Positions 22,750-35,240 of a stretch of DNA of 64,000 bases are shown here, one piece after another. The notes beneath the pieces are model-generated. The model was not told where the DNA came from, searched no databases, and saw only the letters and a list, made by a program, of their open reading frames with translations. The translations under genes were made by a program, and so were the position numbers. The stretch comes from Symsagittifera roscoffensis (lineage: Eukaryota; Xenacoelomorpha; Acoela; Convolutidae): positions 68,807,415-68,871,414 of the forward strand of contig NC_087062.1 in the NCBI RefSeq assembly GCF_963678635.1. Direction: 5' to 3'. Each line of letters starts with the position of its first letter. Position 1 is the stretch's first letter.

Positions 22750-25320
22750 AACAATAAACAGCTTTTTTTTTCTATGCAAAGATTTTTTCTTTTTCTGGTT
22801 TCTTTTCAAAAAAAAATTTATCCAACAAAACTTAAAAAAATCGAATATACTATTAAAACTTTTCTAAGCAGAATCATCAAATCCATTTTTTCAAATCAAA
22901 AATATCTGAAAAAAACTCGATTCAGAAAGATAGTCAACTCAAAAACGAAAATTTCTCCAAAGTTTTTTTTAACGAAAACACTGCGTGAACTCGGATATAA
23001 AACTTCAGAAAATATTTGATCTGCTTACCCAAGAATTATTCCTCAAAAAGAAGAAAAGATGCAGAAATTACTAAAGAAGATAATAGACCGAAAAAAAAGA
23101 GTACTGGACAAATATATGCAAAGATCTTGTAAAAAACATAAACTGCTCCATAGATTTGACAAAAAATGGATAGGACAACCTCAAAACTTAAAGATGACAA
23201 AAGAGGTCACAAAACAAAACCTAGTTAAAATTTTTTTATCAGTTCTACTCGAACAAGTTTCAGAAAACACAACCAAGGGTATTTCAAACCAAAAAAGTAC
23301 TTCTTATATTGTGTTACACGCAGTTCTAATAGGGCTGGGTGATAGCCTGGATTGATTTAAGTTGCATGATGTTGAATTGTAAAATTTACATAATAGTTTT
23401 TAGAGAAGTATTCGAGCGCAAAAAATCTGTTGAAAACTCCACACGCAAAAACTTGCTCGATAAAAGTATGTTTTTTTTTCTCATGAAACTGAACTATGAT
23501 TTGTCTCACTCTTAGAGTTGCAATAAATAAAATTCCTCAGGAGTTTTAAAAATATTTTAATTAGTTCAAAATCTAAGCAAAATAACGGGGTTTCGTTGTC
23601 GCAGATTTTTTTGCCATCTAAGATTAAGAACAAAAGCTAGAAAAAATTTGCTCATGTATTTTTAAAATATTTCTTAAAGCTTTTTTGTTTCTAATTTTTT
23701 AGGATTGAAGACAAAATTACTGCGAAATCTTGGCGCTGATTTTTTCTTCTTGTGTTGTTAAAGATGCTTTAAAAACCCAGTAAACATTTTTTCTAATTTT
23801 TTTGTCCCGAAATTTATTTGCTTTTTAACTATAATTCGGACAACGGATAATATTTCGGACAACGGATAATATTTCGAATGAGTGTTCTGTGATCTCTCAA
23901 TGGACTACAACTTTTTTTGTTCAGATTGTAAATTGTTTTTAAACAGTAACATTCTATGTGAAATTCTGCTTGAAATCTGATTTTTAAAATGTTTTTTTTT
24001 TGACAACAACAAAAACAAAAAAGGATCAATCTCAAAAAAAGAATCTTTTAGCATCCAAAATTCTATTTACCTACAATTGGGTTTGTGTGATTTAACGATA
24101 TTTGAAATTGTGCACCAATTAGCTTATCTCAATTAAATTATTCTAGCATTATTTTAATTTATTGATCAAGTTCAACGCGCCTGCTCAAATTATTTATAAC
24201 TTCCTGCTGATAACTTCTCAATCAGAAGATAAAAAATAAAATTGAGGAAACTTATTTGATTATAATAACTTCTCATTTGACACAAATTGTATCTCTTGGT
24301 CTTTAAATTGATTGGCTCAAGGCGATTACATAAATTCATTGGTTGAATTTTTTTTAACCACACGGGTCCAAACTGTGAACTGGGTAAGCGCTCAACTTGG
24401 TGTCTGTATGTTCCTAAATTCCAGAGACATGTCTTTTAAAATGTTCCAAATTGTAAGAGGTTTCCACCTACAAAACTTCCGTGGATTCCGTGTACAATTA
24501 CCTGTGTAAACACCTGTGTAAAATTTCACACGGATTCCGCAAATAAAATTGGATTCCGAAAATTTATGCGGATTTCCTTTATAATTTCCAGAGTCTGCTT
24601 AAAATTTGCGGATTTCACGACAATTTGAGTTTACAAAATTCAAATTTTATTATTTGTAAGTGAATTCGACAATATGTTCTGGGTTTCGTAAAAGTTTGTC
24701 GCGGGTTACACAATTTTTGTTGCGGATTCCGCAAAACTGCCTCTTTTTGGAGCGATTTTAAAAAATACAGTGTTATAGCTGTTTGTTTGTAAGATCCCAA
24801 GAAGCAGAAGACAAAAAATATTTTGCAATTCTGTTTTTAGCCTGTTTCGGGTTCCGCTTACAATTCACAAAATGCACAGTTTGGCATCGCAATCAACCTG
24901 ATTCGATTCCTCTCTTTCATGCAAATTTTAACTATTAATTTTGGTCTTAAAAACATCAAAACAATCTCTGAGATGTTTTGCTTTTACTAAAAAACAAAAA
25001 ATGAGGGAATAATTGAGCTTGATGTAATTTTTTTGTAAGACAAAAATCATTTTTTTTTTCAATCAGCCATTTTTGACAGATTTAATTTTAATATTTGAAA
25101 ACTGACAAGGCGTTGGGCTCAATTTTAAAAACAAAAAATGAAGAGTTGGAGTTAATTGTCTTGATTAATTAATATATTAATTGATACTAAATCATCACTT
25201 TGTACTTTACATAGAGTTTGGGGACTATTTGAAAAAAAAATTAGAAAAATTAGAAAAAAAAATTATTATTTTCAAATTATTTATAGACCTTAAAAATTTT
25301 TTGAAATATTTACGGCTTTG
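22750..25320. other. Long AT-rich stretch without a supportable gene
   Basis: The frames around 22774-23355 are very rich in Lys, Ile and Phe, reflecting A-rich DNA, and have no domain pattern or splice support. The segment 24480-24860 repeats the words 'ggattccg', 'gcggattcc' and 'cggattccgcaaa' many times, with related sequence near 7790-8040 and 44760-44990; this looks like a further degenerate repeat family. Confidence 0.4.
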
Positions 25321-25329
25321 CCTAGCTAT

Positions 25330-25935
25330 GATATAAGCAGAGTTGCTGTTTCGATTTTTTTTAAACGAAAGTAACGGGTTATTTGTGCTCGGGGTGGTTT
25401 TTTTTCTTCAGTCAAACTTAGACTTTTCAACTAGCCTTTTTTGACCGACTTTTTTTCATATCATTCCGAAGATTTTGATGTCTTGAGCTTGAAATTGAAA
25501 ACATATTTCAACGGTGATCAGTTTTTGTTAATTACGGGGTTTTAAAGATTGCCATTTTGCCCAATTTTGTACAATTTCGCTCCTAGTCTCAAATCAATTA
25601 TGAGAAATTAGCCTCCTTGCACCAAATTGGAACGATTTCTAAGACGGATTAAATCTCCGCTTACGCGTTAATAGGGCGAGATATATTGCGCGTTAAAATT
25701 TGGTTCAAGGAAGCTAATTTCTCATAATTGATTTGAGACTAGGAGCGAAGTTTATCACTTTGTGCTTTATAGGTCGTGTTGGGGGATGGTTTTTTCATAA
25801 AAAATCCCAATATTCAAAAAAAGTTTCATTTTATTACATTTGTTTTTTTTTCATGTTTTTAATGCTCAGAAGACCTAGAAAGGCAGTCGAAACATTCAAG
25901 GCTTCGCCCTGTTACGACCAGTTTTTGTTATTGTA
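25330..25935. repeat. Hairpin-ended element copy with an internal 35-bp palindrome
   Basis: The family blocks (aaagtaacgggttatttgtgctcggggtgg; tctccgcttacgcgttaat) are shortened here to identify the copy. Inside it, 25578-25612 is the exact reverse complement of 25713-25747, with partial complementarity for about 15 nt further in. This is probably two copies colliding head to head. The terminal hairpin is degenerate (aaggcttcgccctgtt). Confidence 0.75.
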
Positions 25936-25965
25936 TATCTAAGACTTTTGCATATGGTAAAAAAC

Positions 25966-26154
25966 TTAATCAATATGATTTTCAATAAGTGTTTTGAGAA
26001 TTCCCATCAAAGCATCTTGTCTCAATCGGAGAATTGATACTTCAGCTTCGAACTTTCTCTTCATTTTTTCACTTTTCATCAAAGCTTCGGCGAGTTGCTC
26101 GTTTTCATGGTGCAGTTTGATCAACGTTTTTGCATTGGTTGATTCTTGCATGAT
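25966..26154 (-). CDS. Last exon of a coiled-coil protein gene
   Basis: Reading leftwards, a 3' splice site (ttccttcattttag) ends at 26155 and the exon begins ATC ATG CAA. It encodes about 62 residues of heptad-rich sequence (KLHHENEQLAEALMKSEKMK, then FEAEVSILRLRQDALMGIL) and ends at TAA 25966-25968. It joins in phase 0 to the exon at 28452-28594, across an intron of about 2.3 kb. A long parallel coiled coil of a cytoskeletal, centrosomal or kinetochore type is likely. The exact family cannot be named from two exons. Confidence 0.65.
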   Translation of the reverse strand: MMQESTNAKTLIKLHHENEQLAEALMKSEKMKRKFEAEVSILRLRQDALMGILKTLIENHID

Positions 26155-26819
26155 CTAAAATGAAGGAAAATTGGAACAAATAGTGAGTTTGAATTTGAAC
26201 CTACTTTGGTAATTTGAGTAAAGATAAAAGAGACAACTTTGTTTTACAGTTTCTAAAAAAACATTCAAAAAAATTGTTCAGCTTGCAAAGGGCATGCCAC
26301 GCAAAAACTTTCCAAATTGCTATAAAAAGTGACTAAAAAAGAATGATAAAAAGAAAACAACAACTCAGGAAAGCTCTTTTTATTCTGAATAAAATTTGAG
26401 AAAATGTTTTTTTAAAGGTCTGTGATGCTCTAACTTCTTTTAAATTGTTTTGATTTAGTTATAAGATAGAACGACCACTCTTGTTGTTGTTACGACCATT
26501 CTCAGAAAAACCTTTTGAGTAGGGTGGGGTTTTTATAGCTCTTTATTGGCCTGGACTCAGGTTCCAAAGAAGTATGTTTCCAAAGCCTTTCTCTTAATAA
26601 TACACGGTCTGAAAATATGCTGATTATTCTAAATCTTCGTGAAAAGTCTGAATAACCATTCAAGATCAGGCGCAGATTTAATATTGTTGACTAAAAACAA
26701 AAGATGTTTTGAGGCGATCCGCCGAAACTTATCAGAGCAATCGGCCGAAAATTGATTCCGCAAAATAGTACCAAAGATTCATCCTGGGTTGATCAAAAAT
26801 TCTGATCATACAAATTTCG

Positions 26820-27560
26820 TACATAAAAAAATGCTTATCAGAAAATTTTGTAAAATTCCATAGTTACAAAATTTTAAGAAAATACGAAAATAAGCATTTT
26901 TTGTATATGGAAATTGTTGTAGGATAAGCTTTTTTTCATAAAATGAAAAGTTGATTTTTTTCTTAAATTTCTCAAAATTTTTGGGATGTGTCCGTGACCG
27001 AAAACAAGTAACTTAAGCCATGGTTCTCTCAAAACTAGAGCAACCAAAGAGTTGATAGTCTGGCATTTACAACGCCTTGTTAGCAAATTGAATTGTGTAG
27101 AAATTCTATACTGAAATGGATAGTTTTTTAAATTTTGTCAAAAAACTTTCAAAAAATATTTAAAAAAAAAAATTTTCAGATTATAAGACATTGATCAAGG
27201 CATATATAAACATGCCATGCAAAAGAAATAGGAGGTTTTAAGCTCATTTGAGAAAAGTTATTCAGAGATACATAAAAAAGTCATACAATTTTCATGTATG
27301 GAAATTGTATGATAAGCATTTTTTTCCAAGAAAATAAACATTGTTTTTTTTTCATCACCAGACTGCTTATTTGGTTCAAATAGCCGCAGAAACTAGTTCC
27401 AATCGTTTTTCAATCAATTTTTGAAATAGTATGAAAATTGTATGGCTAGCATTTTTCCATACATTTGATGTATGGAATTGTATGATAAGCATTTTCGGTG
27501 TATGGAGTTGTAAGATAAGCGATTTCGGTTTATGGAGGTCAACCCGGGATGTTGACCTCG
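26820..27560. repeat. Dispersed repeat B copies inside the coiled-coil gene intron
   Basis: Repeated units such as 'ggaattgtatgataagcatttt' (shortened), 'gtatggagttgtaagataagc' and 'tttatggaggtcaacccggg' occur in series between 27290 and 27545, with a further copy at 26820-26950. The family also occurs at 4530-4610 and 5690-6130. Confidence 0.6.
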
Positions 27561-27644
27561 TTTTGTAGTTTTGTAATTTTATCATCTCTGTTTAGGAAAA
27601 AAGAAAAGTTAATTTAAAACTTTCTTGTTCATTCAACTTTCTTT

Positions 27645-27750
27645 TGATAAATACTGATTCGAATAAGAAACTGCTTCGAATAAGAAAACAATTAGTTTTT
27701 GATAAATACTGATTTGAATATGAAACTGCTTCGAATAAGAAAACAATTGG
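27645..27750 (+). repeat. Two-copy tandem repeat of about 51 bp
   Basis: The unit beginning 'ttttgataaatactgatt' and ending 'taagaaaacaatt' occurs twice back to back with very few differences. It is intronic to the minus-strand coiled-coil gene. Confidence 0.85.
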
Positions 27751-27999
27751 GAGGTACATTCTGCGTTTTTCACAGCAACCTGCTGGTCTTGTTTAAAAAA
27801 CTACCAAGGTTGGATTTAAGTTGCGTTCAATAGCAAAATTTCTTAAATGTCTTACTTAGCAGCAGGGGCAGATCTAGGGTTTTCTTGAGTGAACGGCGTT
27901 TTTCTTAGTTCGATAATTTTTTAAGGTCGACCTCAATTATTTTTTTCTCTCCCAAATCACTGTAAAACCCCAGTTTCCCAAACTTTTTGCACCGCAGGC

Positions 28000-28240
28000 A
28001 AATTAAAAAAAAACAGGCCAAAAAGGCGTTTTTAGGCCCTTTTTGGAATTTTTGAACACAAAGTTGCGTTTTTTCGGCGCGCGCTAACCCTTCAAAGTTA
28101 GTATATATTAGTACCAAAAGTGCCTTTAGAAAACTTTAGGGTTAGCCAGCCAACATTGGATGTCTTAAAGTAGTACCAAAGGGGGACACTTTGGGTCGAC
28201 ACTGAGTCGAATCCCTGAGGTGGGATTCCGCCCTGCTTAA
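28000..28240 (-). repeat. Dispersed repeat A, inverted copy
   Basis: Reverse-complement relative of 235-580: a 'ggcgcgcgct' run, 'ttagtatatattag', 'ccaaagggggac' and 'tttgggtcgac' appear in the opposite order. It lies in the same intron as repeat B. Confidence 0.6.
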
Positions 28241-28451
28241 CAATATGGAGCCTAAAATGGACAAGTTTCAGCTTTCTATTTGGGTGTTTTTTTCTTCTCT
28301 CTAACTTCCACTCAGGCTTTTTCGCTGTGAAAAGAAAAAAGTTACTCAAAATCAAAAATCTCAAAGAAAAACATCACAACCTACAATTGATTATTGGCGC
28401 CGTAACATTTGCTTCTTGCTTGCGCATGATCTCATTTTTCCTGTATGTTAC

Positions 28452-28594
28452 CTTAAACTTGGCTGCTTGGGATGTCTGTTCTAGATGAGCTTCTAATTGT
28501 ATTATCGTCCTTTGCAACTCCAAGTTTCTCTGCGACAATGATTCAACCAACACAATCTGCTCGCCCTTCACATCAATGCTTCGTCTTCTCTGCT
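28452..28594 (-). CDS. Internal exon of the coiled-coil protein gene
   Basis: Reading leftwards the exon starts after an AG near 28595 (ccttattgcaag/cag) and carries a heptad-rich frame (EQIVLVESLSQRNLELQRTI, then IQLEAHLEQTSQAAKFK). A 5' splice site GTAACA follows at 28451. The exon ends on a codon boundary, and the exon at 26154 begins on one, so the two join cleanly. Leu, Glu and Gln spacing is typical of a coiled coil. Upstream exons probably lie to the right; one candidate is at 29819-30061. Confidence 0.6.
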
Positions 28595-29457
28595 TGCAAT
28601 AAGGTCATAAAATTGACTATCGTGAAAAAAAGAAAAAGATAATAACAAACAACTTGATAAACAAAAAGTAGCAGATTGACAAAAAGACAAAAATTAGTAT
28701 TTTTATTCCGACTTTGCGTTTGGAATTTTTATGATTGGGGTGTTTTTTTTTGTTCAGTGACTTTTTCATATTATCTACAAAATATTGTTGTTTGGAAATA
28801 AAGTATGAAGATAAAAATTTCAACTGTGAGGGTTTGAAAGTTGCTGATTTAGCCAATTTGGATAATTAACATGCGTTATACTGGGTTATTGTGGCTGCGG
28901 TTTAAACCGTTCCAAGTTGAATTGAGGCAAAAAATTTTTTTCTTCGGATACGGGGGCATTGAAAGCGACAAATAAAAAACATTAAAAAATCTTTCATTTC
29001 CATTATCTTCATAGTGAAGTCGGAACATTCAGTGATTTGCCCTGAAACAGGAGCAGTATTACCAGTGGCGTGCACAGAAATTTTTCTAGGAGGGGGAGGG
29101 CGGTTTTGCGAAAAATTTTGAAAGATTTGTGGACTTTTTATGGTCGTTAATTGATTTTTCGAGCTGTATAAAAACACTACAAGGACCCTAATTGTCAAAA
29201 ATTTTCTGCGCCGCAGAAAGTATTTGTCGACACAATAGTTTTTGTCAATTATTTTTGTCTTACTATTTGTTAGTTCTGAATAATTTAATCGCCCCACAGC
29301 CACAGAGTGTTTTATCATCTCTGTGACTTTTTGAAACCAAATCAAAACAATTATTTAAATTACTCTATGATATTTGTCACTGAAAATTATTAAAAACTAA
29401 CTAGTCTTAATCCATGACTAAAAATTACTATAAATTGCAAAGCTGAATCCATTCTTA

Positions 29458-29728
29458 GTTGCAGTAAGAGAGGTTATAATAAAGATTGAAGTCAGTTGCT
29501 TTCTTCTCTCCTCTATCCTCGCGATAAACCAGTGTATCTCTAGATCTATTGAGCTAAGAAATACTGAGACTAAGACATAAGAGTTAGATTAGGATCGGCA
29601 TTAGACTAAGAAGTTGTACGAACCTATCAGACCGAAAAAAAAGACGTAACGAGCAGATGGTGTACCCGTATCCAAACTTATTCTATGAGAAGGGCATCCT
29701 GCACCTAAACTCATCTGGTGCGACATCA
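29458..29728 (+). repeat. Solo LTR-like repeat matching 56.25-56.49 kb in inverse orientation
   Basis: Long matching words with the reverse complement of 56250-56490 include 'tctagatctattgag', 'ggatcggcattagactaag' (one mismatch) and 'ggtgtaccc'. An AATAAA-like signal (gataaaccagt here, aataaaccagtat in the other copy) sits just before the conserved block, as expected of an LTR. A weaker relative is near 590-650. It is probably a solo LTR of the envelope-bearing element. Confidence 0.55.
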
Positions 29729-29818
29729 ACGAGTGTCGAGCAGATATAACAAAAAGCTAATTTTTGGAAAAACCAAATATAACGAATAAAATTGACAATC
29801 AATCATTAGCTTACTTAC

Positions 29819-30061
29819 ACGTCTCAATAAGTCTAATCGAGCCCAGCAAATTTTGAAAACCAAAACCTTCTCTGTTATTTCGAAATAAAACTTGGTTGTT
29901 TTTGAGATAAAAATTATTTCGGATATGAGTTTTTGATAAGAGACCTTGCACTCAGAATCAACATATTTCATTATCTGAGCATCATTACTACAATGTTGTC
30001 TCGTCAGTTTAAAGTTGGCTGTGAAAATTTGATGATGAGAATGCAAAATCCATTTCTGCAA
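29819..30061 (-). CDS. Candidate upstream exon, uncertain
   Basis: A minus-strand frame of about 80 residues (KLTRQHCSNDAQIMKYVDSE and onward) ends at a consensus 5' splice site GTAAGT (29818-29813) and starts after AG acceptors near 30062-30085. It could belong to the coiled-coil gene to its left, since the solo LTR would then lie in an intron. However, the C-terminal part is hydrophobic and not heptad-like. A short opposing frame on the plus strand also looks coding, so the call is weak. Confidence 0.25.
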
Positions 30062-31129
30062 GCTGCGTCTGTGAACTAAAAACTGCCCTGCAAGCCATTA
30101 AGCAACTTGCATCCAGAAGTGCTCACAATTCATTCAACAGCATTGATTTTATTTAAAATTGAGATAGTGCTTTAGAGATTTAATAAAGTTGTCTCCGAGA
30201 AAATCACTTTGTGCTGTTCTTCTGCTCACTCTTCAACTGATGAAAAAATTGATTTTTTTTTGAGTCCACAGTTCAAAATTTCTACACCTTTCGTTTGTCC
30301 AAAAAATATACTTCGCTTGACTCTGTGAAAACTTTAAATCTAAAAACGAGTAAAAAAACAAATCCAAACAGGTAGATAATAGATGCAAAGTTTTGCAAGA
30401 AAATAAACTCAATTAGATAAGTAACCGCAAAAGGTATCTGGAGAAAATCTCAAAATTAAACCAGAATGAAAATACTCACAGTATACACGGGAATACCTGC
30501 AGCCAATGGAAAAATCAATGCGCGCCGCTGAGTGTGGAACTATTGATGGTGGGGGATGGGGGATGCAAAGAATTATTGATTTATAATAAGAAACAGCTGC
30601 GGAGATAAATAGAAAAGAACCAAAACCTTATCGAGCTGCTCAGCATTTTTTAAAAACAAAACTTACTTTTTTTCGTACTGTATTTTACAATATTTTAAAA
30701 GAATGATTTTTTAATTTTTTTTTCTAGTTTTTTTCCGCTTGCTTAAGGTTTGCATTTCAATTTTAAGAAAAAAAGAATTTTTTTCAATCAAACTGATCTG
30801 TTTTCAAAAAACAAAATCGAGCCGTCCGATAACTCAATGAGCCTCTCACAAGATATGTGACTTTAAGACACTAATGATCTTAAAGTTTCTCTTAACCATC
30901 TCATCTCAAATACTGATGAATTGGAATCACTCTGAAACCCTTTCATTCACAAAGAGTGGAAGAGAGATTCCTATCACGGGACCTCTCCCCCAATAAACTT
31001 CTGGACCATCTAAACTCAAATACTGCTGGGGACTTTTGAACCAAATTCTGAATCAAGCTATGATTTCAAGTAGTATATGTGTGAGGCGATCAGAGGGGTG
31101 GATGATGACCCCCCATGTATTAAAATAGG

Positions 31130-34100
31130 GTATAGAGTATCCGGTCATCACCCTATGTATTGAGATAGGGAATCGATTTCACAAGGTTTAAATATAGGGA
31201 TTGGGTTTCCCAATGTATTAAGACAGCAGGTTTCAGATGGTAAGGTTTCAGATGGTAAGTTTCGGAAAATTGTTCGGCGCCCGAATTTCCCCTGTATAGT
31301 GTAAAGATTTCCCTATGTATGAGAATTCAGTGTAGGGAATTGAGAAATGGTAAGATTTCAGTGTGATGGTAAGAAAAGGGTATTTCTTGGATTTTGTCTG
31401 GAAATGTCTATTTTTTTCGCAAAAATCTCAGCACGCGTTATGTAATTGAGGGGAATTACGGTTGATTGTGTAATGAAAGTATTATTTTTTTAATGGATCA
31501 AGTTAAATCAATGATAAGATGGGCAAAAATTTGGATTTCTTATCAAAAAAATTGAAAATTTTTTCAAAAAACTTCAAAATACGATAAGAATTGATGTAAT
31601 TTGACTTAAAAACTGTTTTATTGGATGATCTTACTTTTTAAAACAGTTCTCAATCCAGCTGAAGATATGCTGAAACCTACTAAAACTTCGGGAAAAAATG
31701 CAATATTTTCAAGTTTTTGGAAAGATTACAAAAATTTCAAAGTTTTTGGAAGGAGTTGCAAACTTTTCAAAATTTCCGGAAAAAATTGCAAATTTTCGTA
31801 AAGAACTGCAGAAATCTCAAGGTTTTGGCTAGTTTGTTGTTGCTTTTGATCTAATTGAATAAAAAGTAAAAATGTTTAAAATTTAAAATTAAGCTCAAAC
31901 TGTATTTCAATTGGCATCATGTTGAGACACTAATACAAAACTTTGAATGGAAATATGGATTTCTCCACAATTTTCTCTCAAAATATTGAAAAACGAAAAA
32001 ATTTACCCTATTTTTGGCCAAAAAAGTGGTTTGTATAATGCTCTGAACAAGTTAAGTTCACATTAGCCAAATAAAAATTGATACTTCCAATTTCTCAGGA
32101 AAATAAGGTCTTTAATCGTAATTTTCGAAAAGTAAAAATTAATCAAATCTATCCAAAGTTTTCCATTTTTATTCTTTAATTTGTGCAGTTAACTGGTTTT
32201 TTGTTCATTTCAAGGAGAATTGACCTTAAAACTATCAGTTTAATTGAACAATAGGAGCAATTTTCAATGAAGTTTATAGATCAAACTCGATGATCCAGCT
32301 CCTCCTCAGTTTTTTCTCAAAGAATAACCCAAACTTGTACAAAAATTACAATTTCTGAGACGTTTTTTAACATTACAAAAATAAAAAAATTCAGATCAGT
32401 GATAAAAATTGAACAATTTACTGCTAAAATTGACTAAAAATGGGCTTTTTTTCTCTTAACACTATATTAGATTGTAAGATATTCAACAAAGTCTTCTTCA
32501 AAACTGATGATTATCTCTCTGTTGCTTCTACAATATAATTTTCATGGTTTTTCCGTAGAATTTTTCTATGTCCTAAACTTATTCTTGCTTTCTGCTTTTT
32601 CCTTGTTTTCGCTCCTGAACTCACCTTGCGAGAAAATTTAGTCAGAACTGAGGAATTTAGGAGAAAATAGTATCAATTCAACGAATAATTTGTTGGCAGA
32701 GATAAAATTAGAACTGATAACGTCTAATTATTATCATGTAACTTGTACATTTTCTCCTTTAGGTTCCCTTCTTTAGTTGTAACAGCAAAATATTTTAGCA
32801 AAAACCCATCTTTTGGAATCATAAACTATCACTTTTCTTGCAAAATAGTTTGTAAATCGCTTTTTCTTCTTGATTTTTGTCGGAAGTTTTCTCAAAAATG
32901 TCGAAGTGAGAGAGAATCGGTGCTATTTTAACGATTCGAAAGCCAATATATAATTTGAGAATATATATTTTTACGTTGACTTCTTAGAACAAATTAAGAG
33001 CAGCTCTATTTTTTATAATCTGCAAAACCTTCGGAAGTAGAATTACGCAAGGGAACTTAGTTCCATTTTTCTGCAACATTTATAACATCTACAAGATCTT
33101 TTCTCAAAAACATAGATTATGGGAAAAAAATCTTGGTGCAAACTGTAACAATTGATAATTTTTTTGCGAAATTTAATAAGCAAAAACTCAATAATTCAAC
33201 GTAATTTTCTAATTGAAAAAAAAATTGAAGCTAAACAGAACTAAATTTTCACTGTGTGTCTAATGGAAAATTTTTTTGTTAAAATTCATAAAATTAAGAG
33301 ATTATACATCTGGATCTGCTAGAGTATTAGTATGTTTAGAGTTTTACTGCAGGCTCCATACTATTTGCTCTAAAAAATTGTCTTCATCAATTTTTTTTAT
33401 CCAAAAGAATGAAACGTAAATCTTGAGAGCAAATTTTTCATTTATGCTTCATGTATCATCTTCCAAAAGATATTGGAGTTGGGTTTACTTCTCTAAATTT
33501 TATTTTAAAAAAATCTGAATTTTGATATAAGTTAACCTACTATATCGAATGATAAAAAATTTTCCAAACATAACACTTTTATTTATGTTGGATTTTTTCT
33601 CAAGATATAATATAAAAGCAAAATTTTGTTTAAAAAAATCTCTAAACTCCTGATGAATTCAATTAAGTTTCTATCGTAATTTGATATTTTCTCAGTTGCT
33701 GCTTCATCTAAAATCTTCCAAATTAATCCAATTTGAACAAAGTTTAAATTGAAAATTGAAATTTGAGAAGAAAATGTACCATTTCACCGAATGTTCATTA
33801 ATCCGAAGCCGAAATAATAATACCATAAATTCTTTAAAAAAAAAAATTCAAAAAATTTTCCCAACCGGATAAATGTATATTGCTGTTTCAACTCTGAATT
33901 TTTATATTGAAGTATGTTTTTGGTTGAGAATGATGTATCTAATTATTATCTTGAAGTTTTCAAATGTTAGCAAAACAAACATTTTTTCATTTTTTTCAGG
34001 TCAGTTATCAATTTCTTTTCTGAATCGTAGAAAAAAAGCAAAAGGAAATCATAATCCTTAGTAAATCAATCCACAACATCTGCTACGCACTACTCTGTGA

Positions 34101-35200
34101 TTACTTTTACCAACATCAAGCAAGGAAAACTTTAAAATGGTCACTGGGCAAAACCTTTCAATTAATCGATGTTTTATTAATATCCAGTTTTTTATAGTAT
34201 TTCAACAAATAATTCAGCACTCATTAGCGTATGTGATTCACTTTTACTACAAATTTATCGCAACAAAATCCCGCATGCTTGCAACCTATGGAGCTTTTAC
34301 AGTAGATTAAAGATTTTTGGATCAATTTCCATTGAAAGTTTCACGACAATTTGAACTCAATTGTTGCTGGTTTATCATCAATCAGAACCTTTGATTATAA
34401 AAAAGAAATGACAAAACAAGAGAAATGATGAAAAAACTGTATAAGTTTTACTAGAGTTTTTTTTCAAATTTATTGAATAGACTTTTCAGATACAGTAAAA
34501 ATTATTTTTCAAATGATTTTCTCCTAGGTTTTTATTAAAAATAGATTAATTTTACCTTCTCTTGCAGTGTGTTTGGGGAAGGCTGAGCACATAATTCAAC
34601 ATTATAATGGCAAGAATAAAGCTTCTTCTTGATATAATTAGTAAGTTCTTTGCCGATATATGTATAAAAATTACAATTGGAACACTTTAAAACGTCACAG
34701 TGCTTTCGATGTCTTGATGCGTGTAAGCGAGTGTATTCTCTGCCACATTCAAGACATGCAATTCTTTTGTTTCTACTCAGTGACGGCATCTCAGTAACTA
34801 GAAAAATAAAAAATGGGAGATTTAGAATGGCCCAAGTTTTTAGAAAAAAAATGAATAGCCTCAAAAAATGAAAAAAAAAGTGATTAAATACAGCAAATTT
34901 CTAAACCAATTGTTTTTAACGTGAAAGAAAATCAGAATAGATATGCTATTTTGCCTAGCTGAAAAAAATAATCCAATCTAACCACGGAGTTTTCGAAAGT
35001 TTTGCTATCAACCAATCAGAATAGAGCCTTAATTATAAGGAAATTTTTATCTTTTCTGATATCAACCAATCAGAATCGAGCTTCAATGGTCATGGAATTT
35101 TCAAGCAAATTAATGTCAACCAATCAAAAATGAGTTCTACTTCTCATTGATTTTTCAACACTTTTGATATCGATTGTAGATATCAAGGATTCCTTCACAG
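31130..35200 (+). repeat. Left arm of a large imperfect inverted repeat
   Basis: Reverse-complement counterparts of this arm are found in order through 41930-44760. Examples are 31335-31370 with 44630-44700, 32300-32370 with 43650-43740, 32480-32560 with 43510-43560, 33960-34050 with 43040-43130, 34110-34290 with 42830-42960, and 34920-35010 with 42100-42190. The left arm is longer because roughly 32610-33570 has no partner in the right arm. Its outer end carries short CCCTAT...ATAGGG palindromes (31151-31170). The arm contains a zinc-finger gene copy at 34556-34789. Confidence 0.85.
33870..34789 (-). pseudogene. C2H2-type zinc-finger gene, left copy (broken)
   Basis: The ATG at 34789 begins MPSLSRNKR and a first finger with C-x2-C and later H/C ligands (CLECGREYTRLHASRHRKHC). 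A second motif (CSNCNFYTYIGKELTNYIKK) has lost both histidine positions that are present in the right-hand copy. The exon ends at 34556 with a GT donor at 34555-34554, at the same point as in the other copy. The second exon (about 33880-34015, minus) carries an insertion of about 70 nt relative to the right copy and is not open. The first exon is thus intact in frame, but finger 2 and exon 2 are damaged. The protein would be a small nuclear DNA- or RNA-binding protein. Confidence 0.6.
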
Positions 35201-35240
35201 GTAGTATTTGTGGTAAAAACCAATCAGAATGAAGTATTTG
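34990..35240. repeat. Cluster of CCAATCAGAAT motifs
   Basis: Four copies of 'accaatca(g/a)aa' occur within 240 nt at the inner end of the left arm, in near-identical 20-nt contexts (tatcaaccaatcagaat). The same motif in inverted form marks the inner end of the right arm (attctgattggttgatag, about 42095), and others occur at 36120-36170, 40955, 41110 and 53620. The core equals the CCAAT box; whether it acts as one is unknown. Confidence 0.6.

Noticed and set aside
22774-23355. Two plus-strand Lys/Ile/Phe-rich frames
   Set aside because: Composition follows the A-rich DNA, with no sequence pattern, no splice support and no paralogue.
28902-29345. 147-codon minus-strand frame
   Set aside because: It runs through a repeat-A related segment and changes character along its length; a chance frame is more likely.
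32610-33570. Separate mobile element inserted in the left arm
   Set aside because: This stretch has no partner in the right arm, but I see no inverted or direct ends; a deletion in the right arm explains it equally well.
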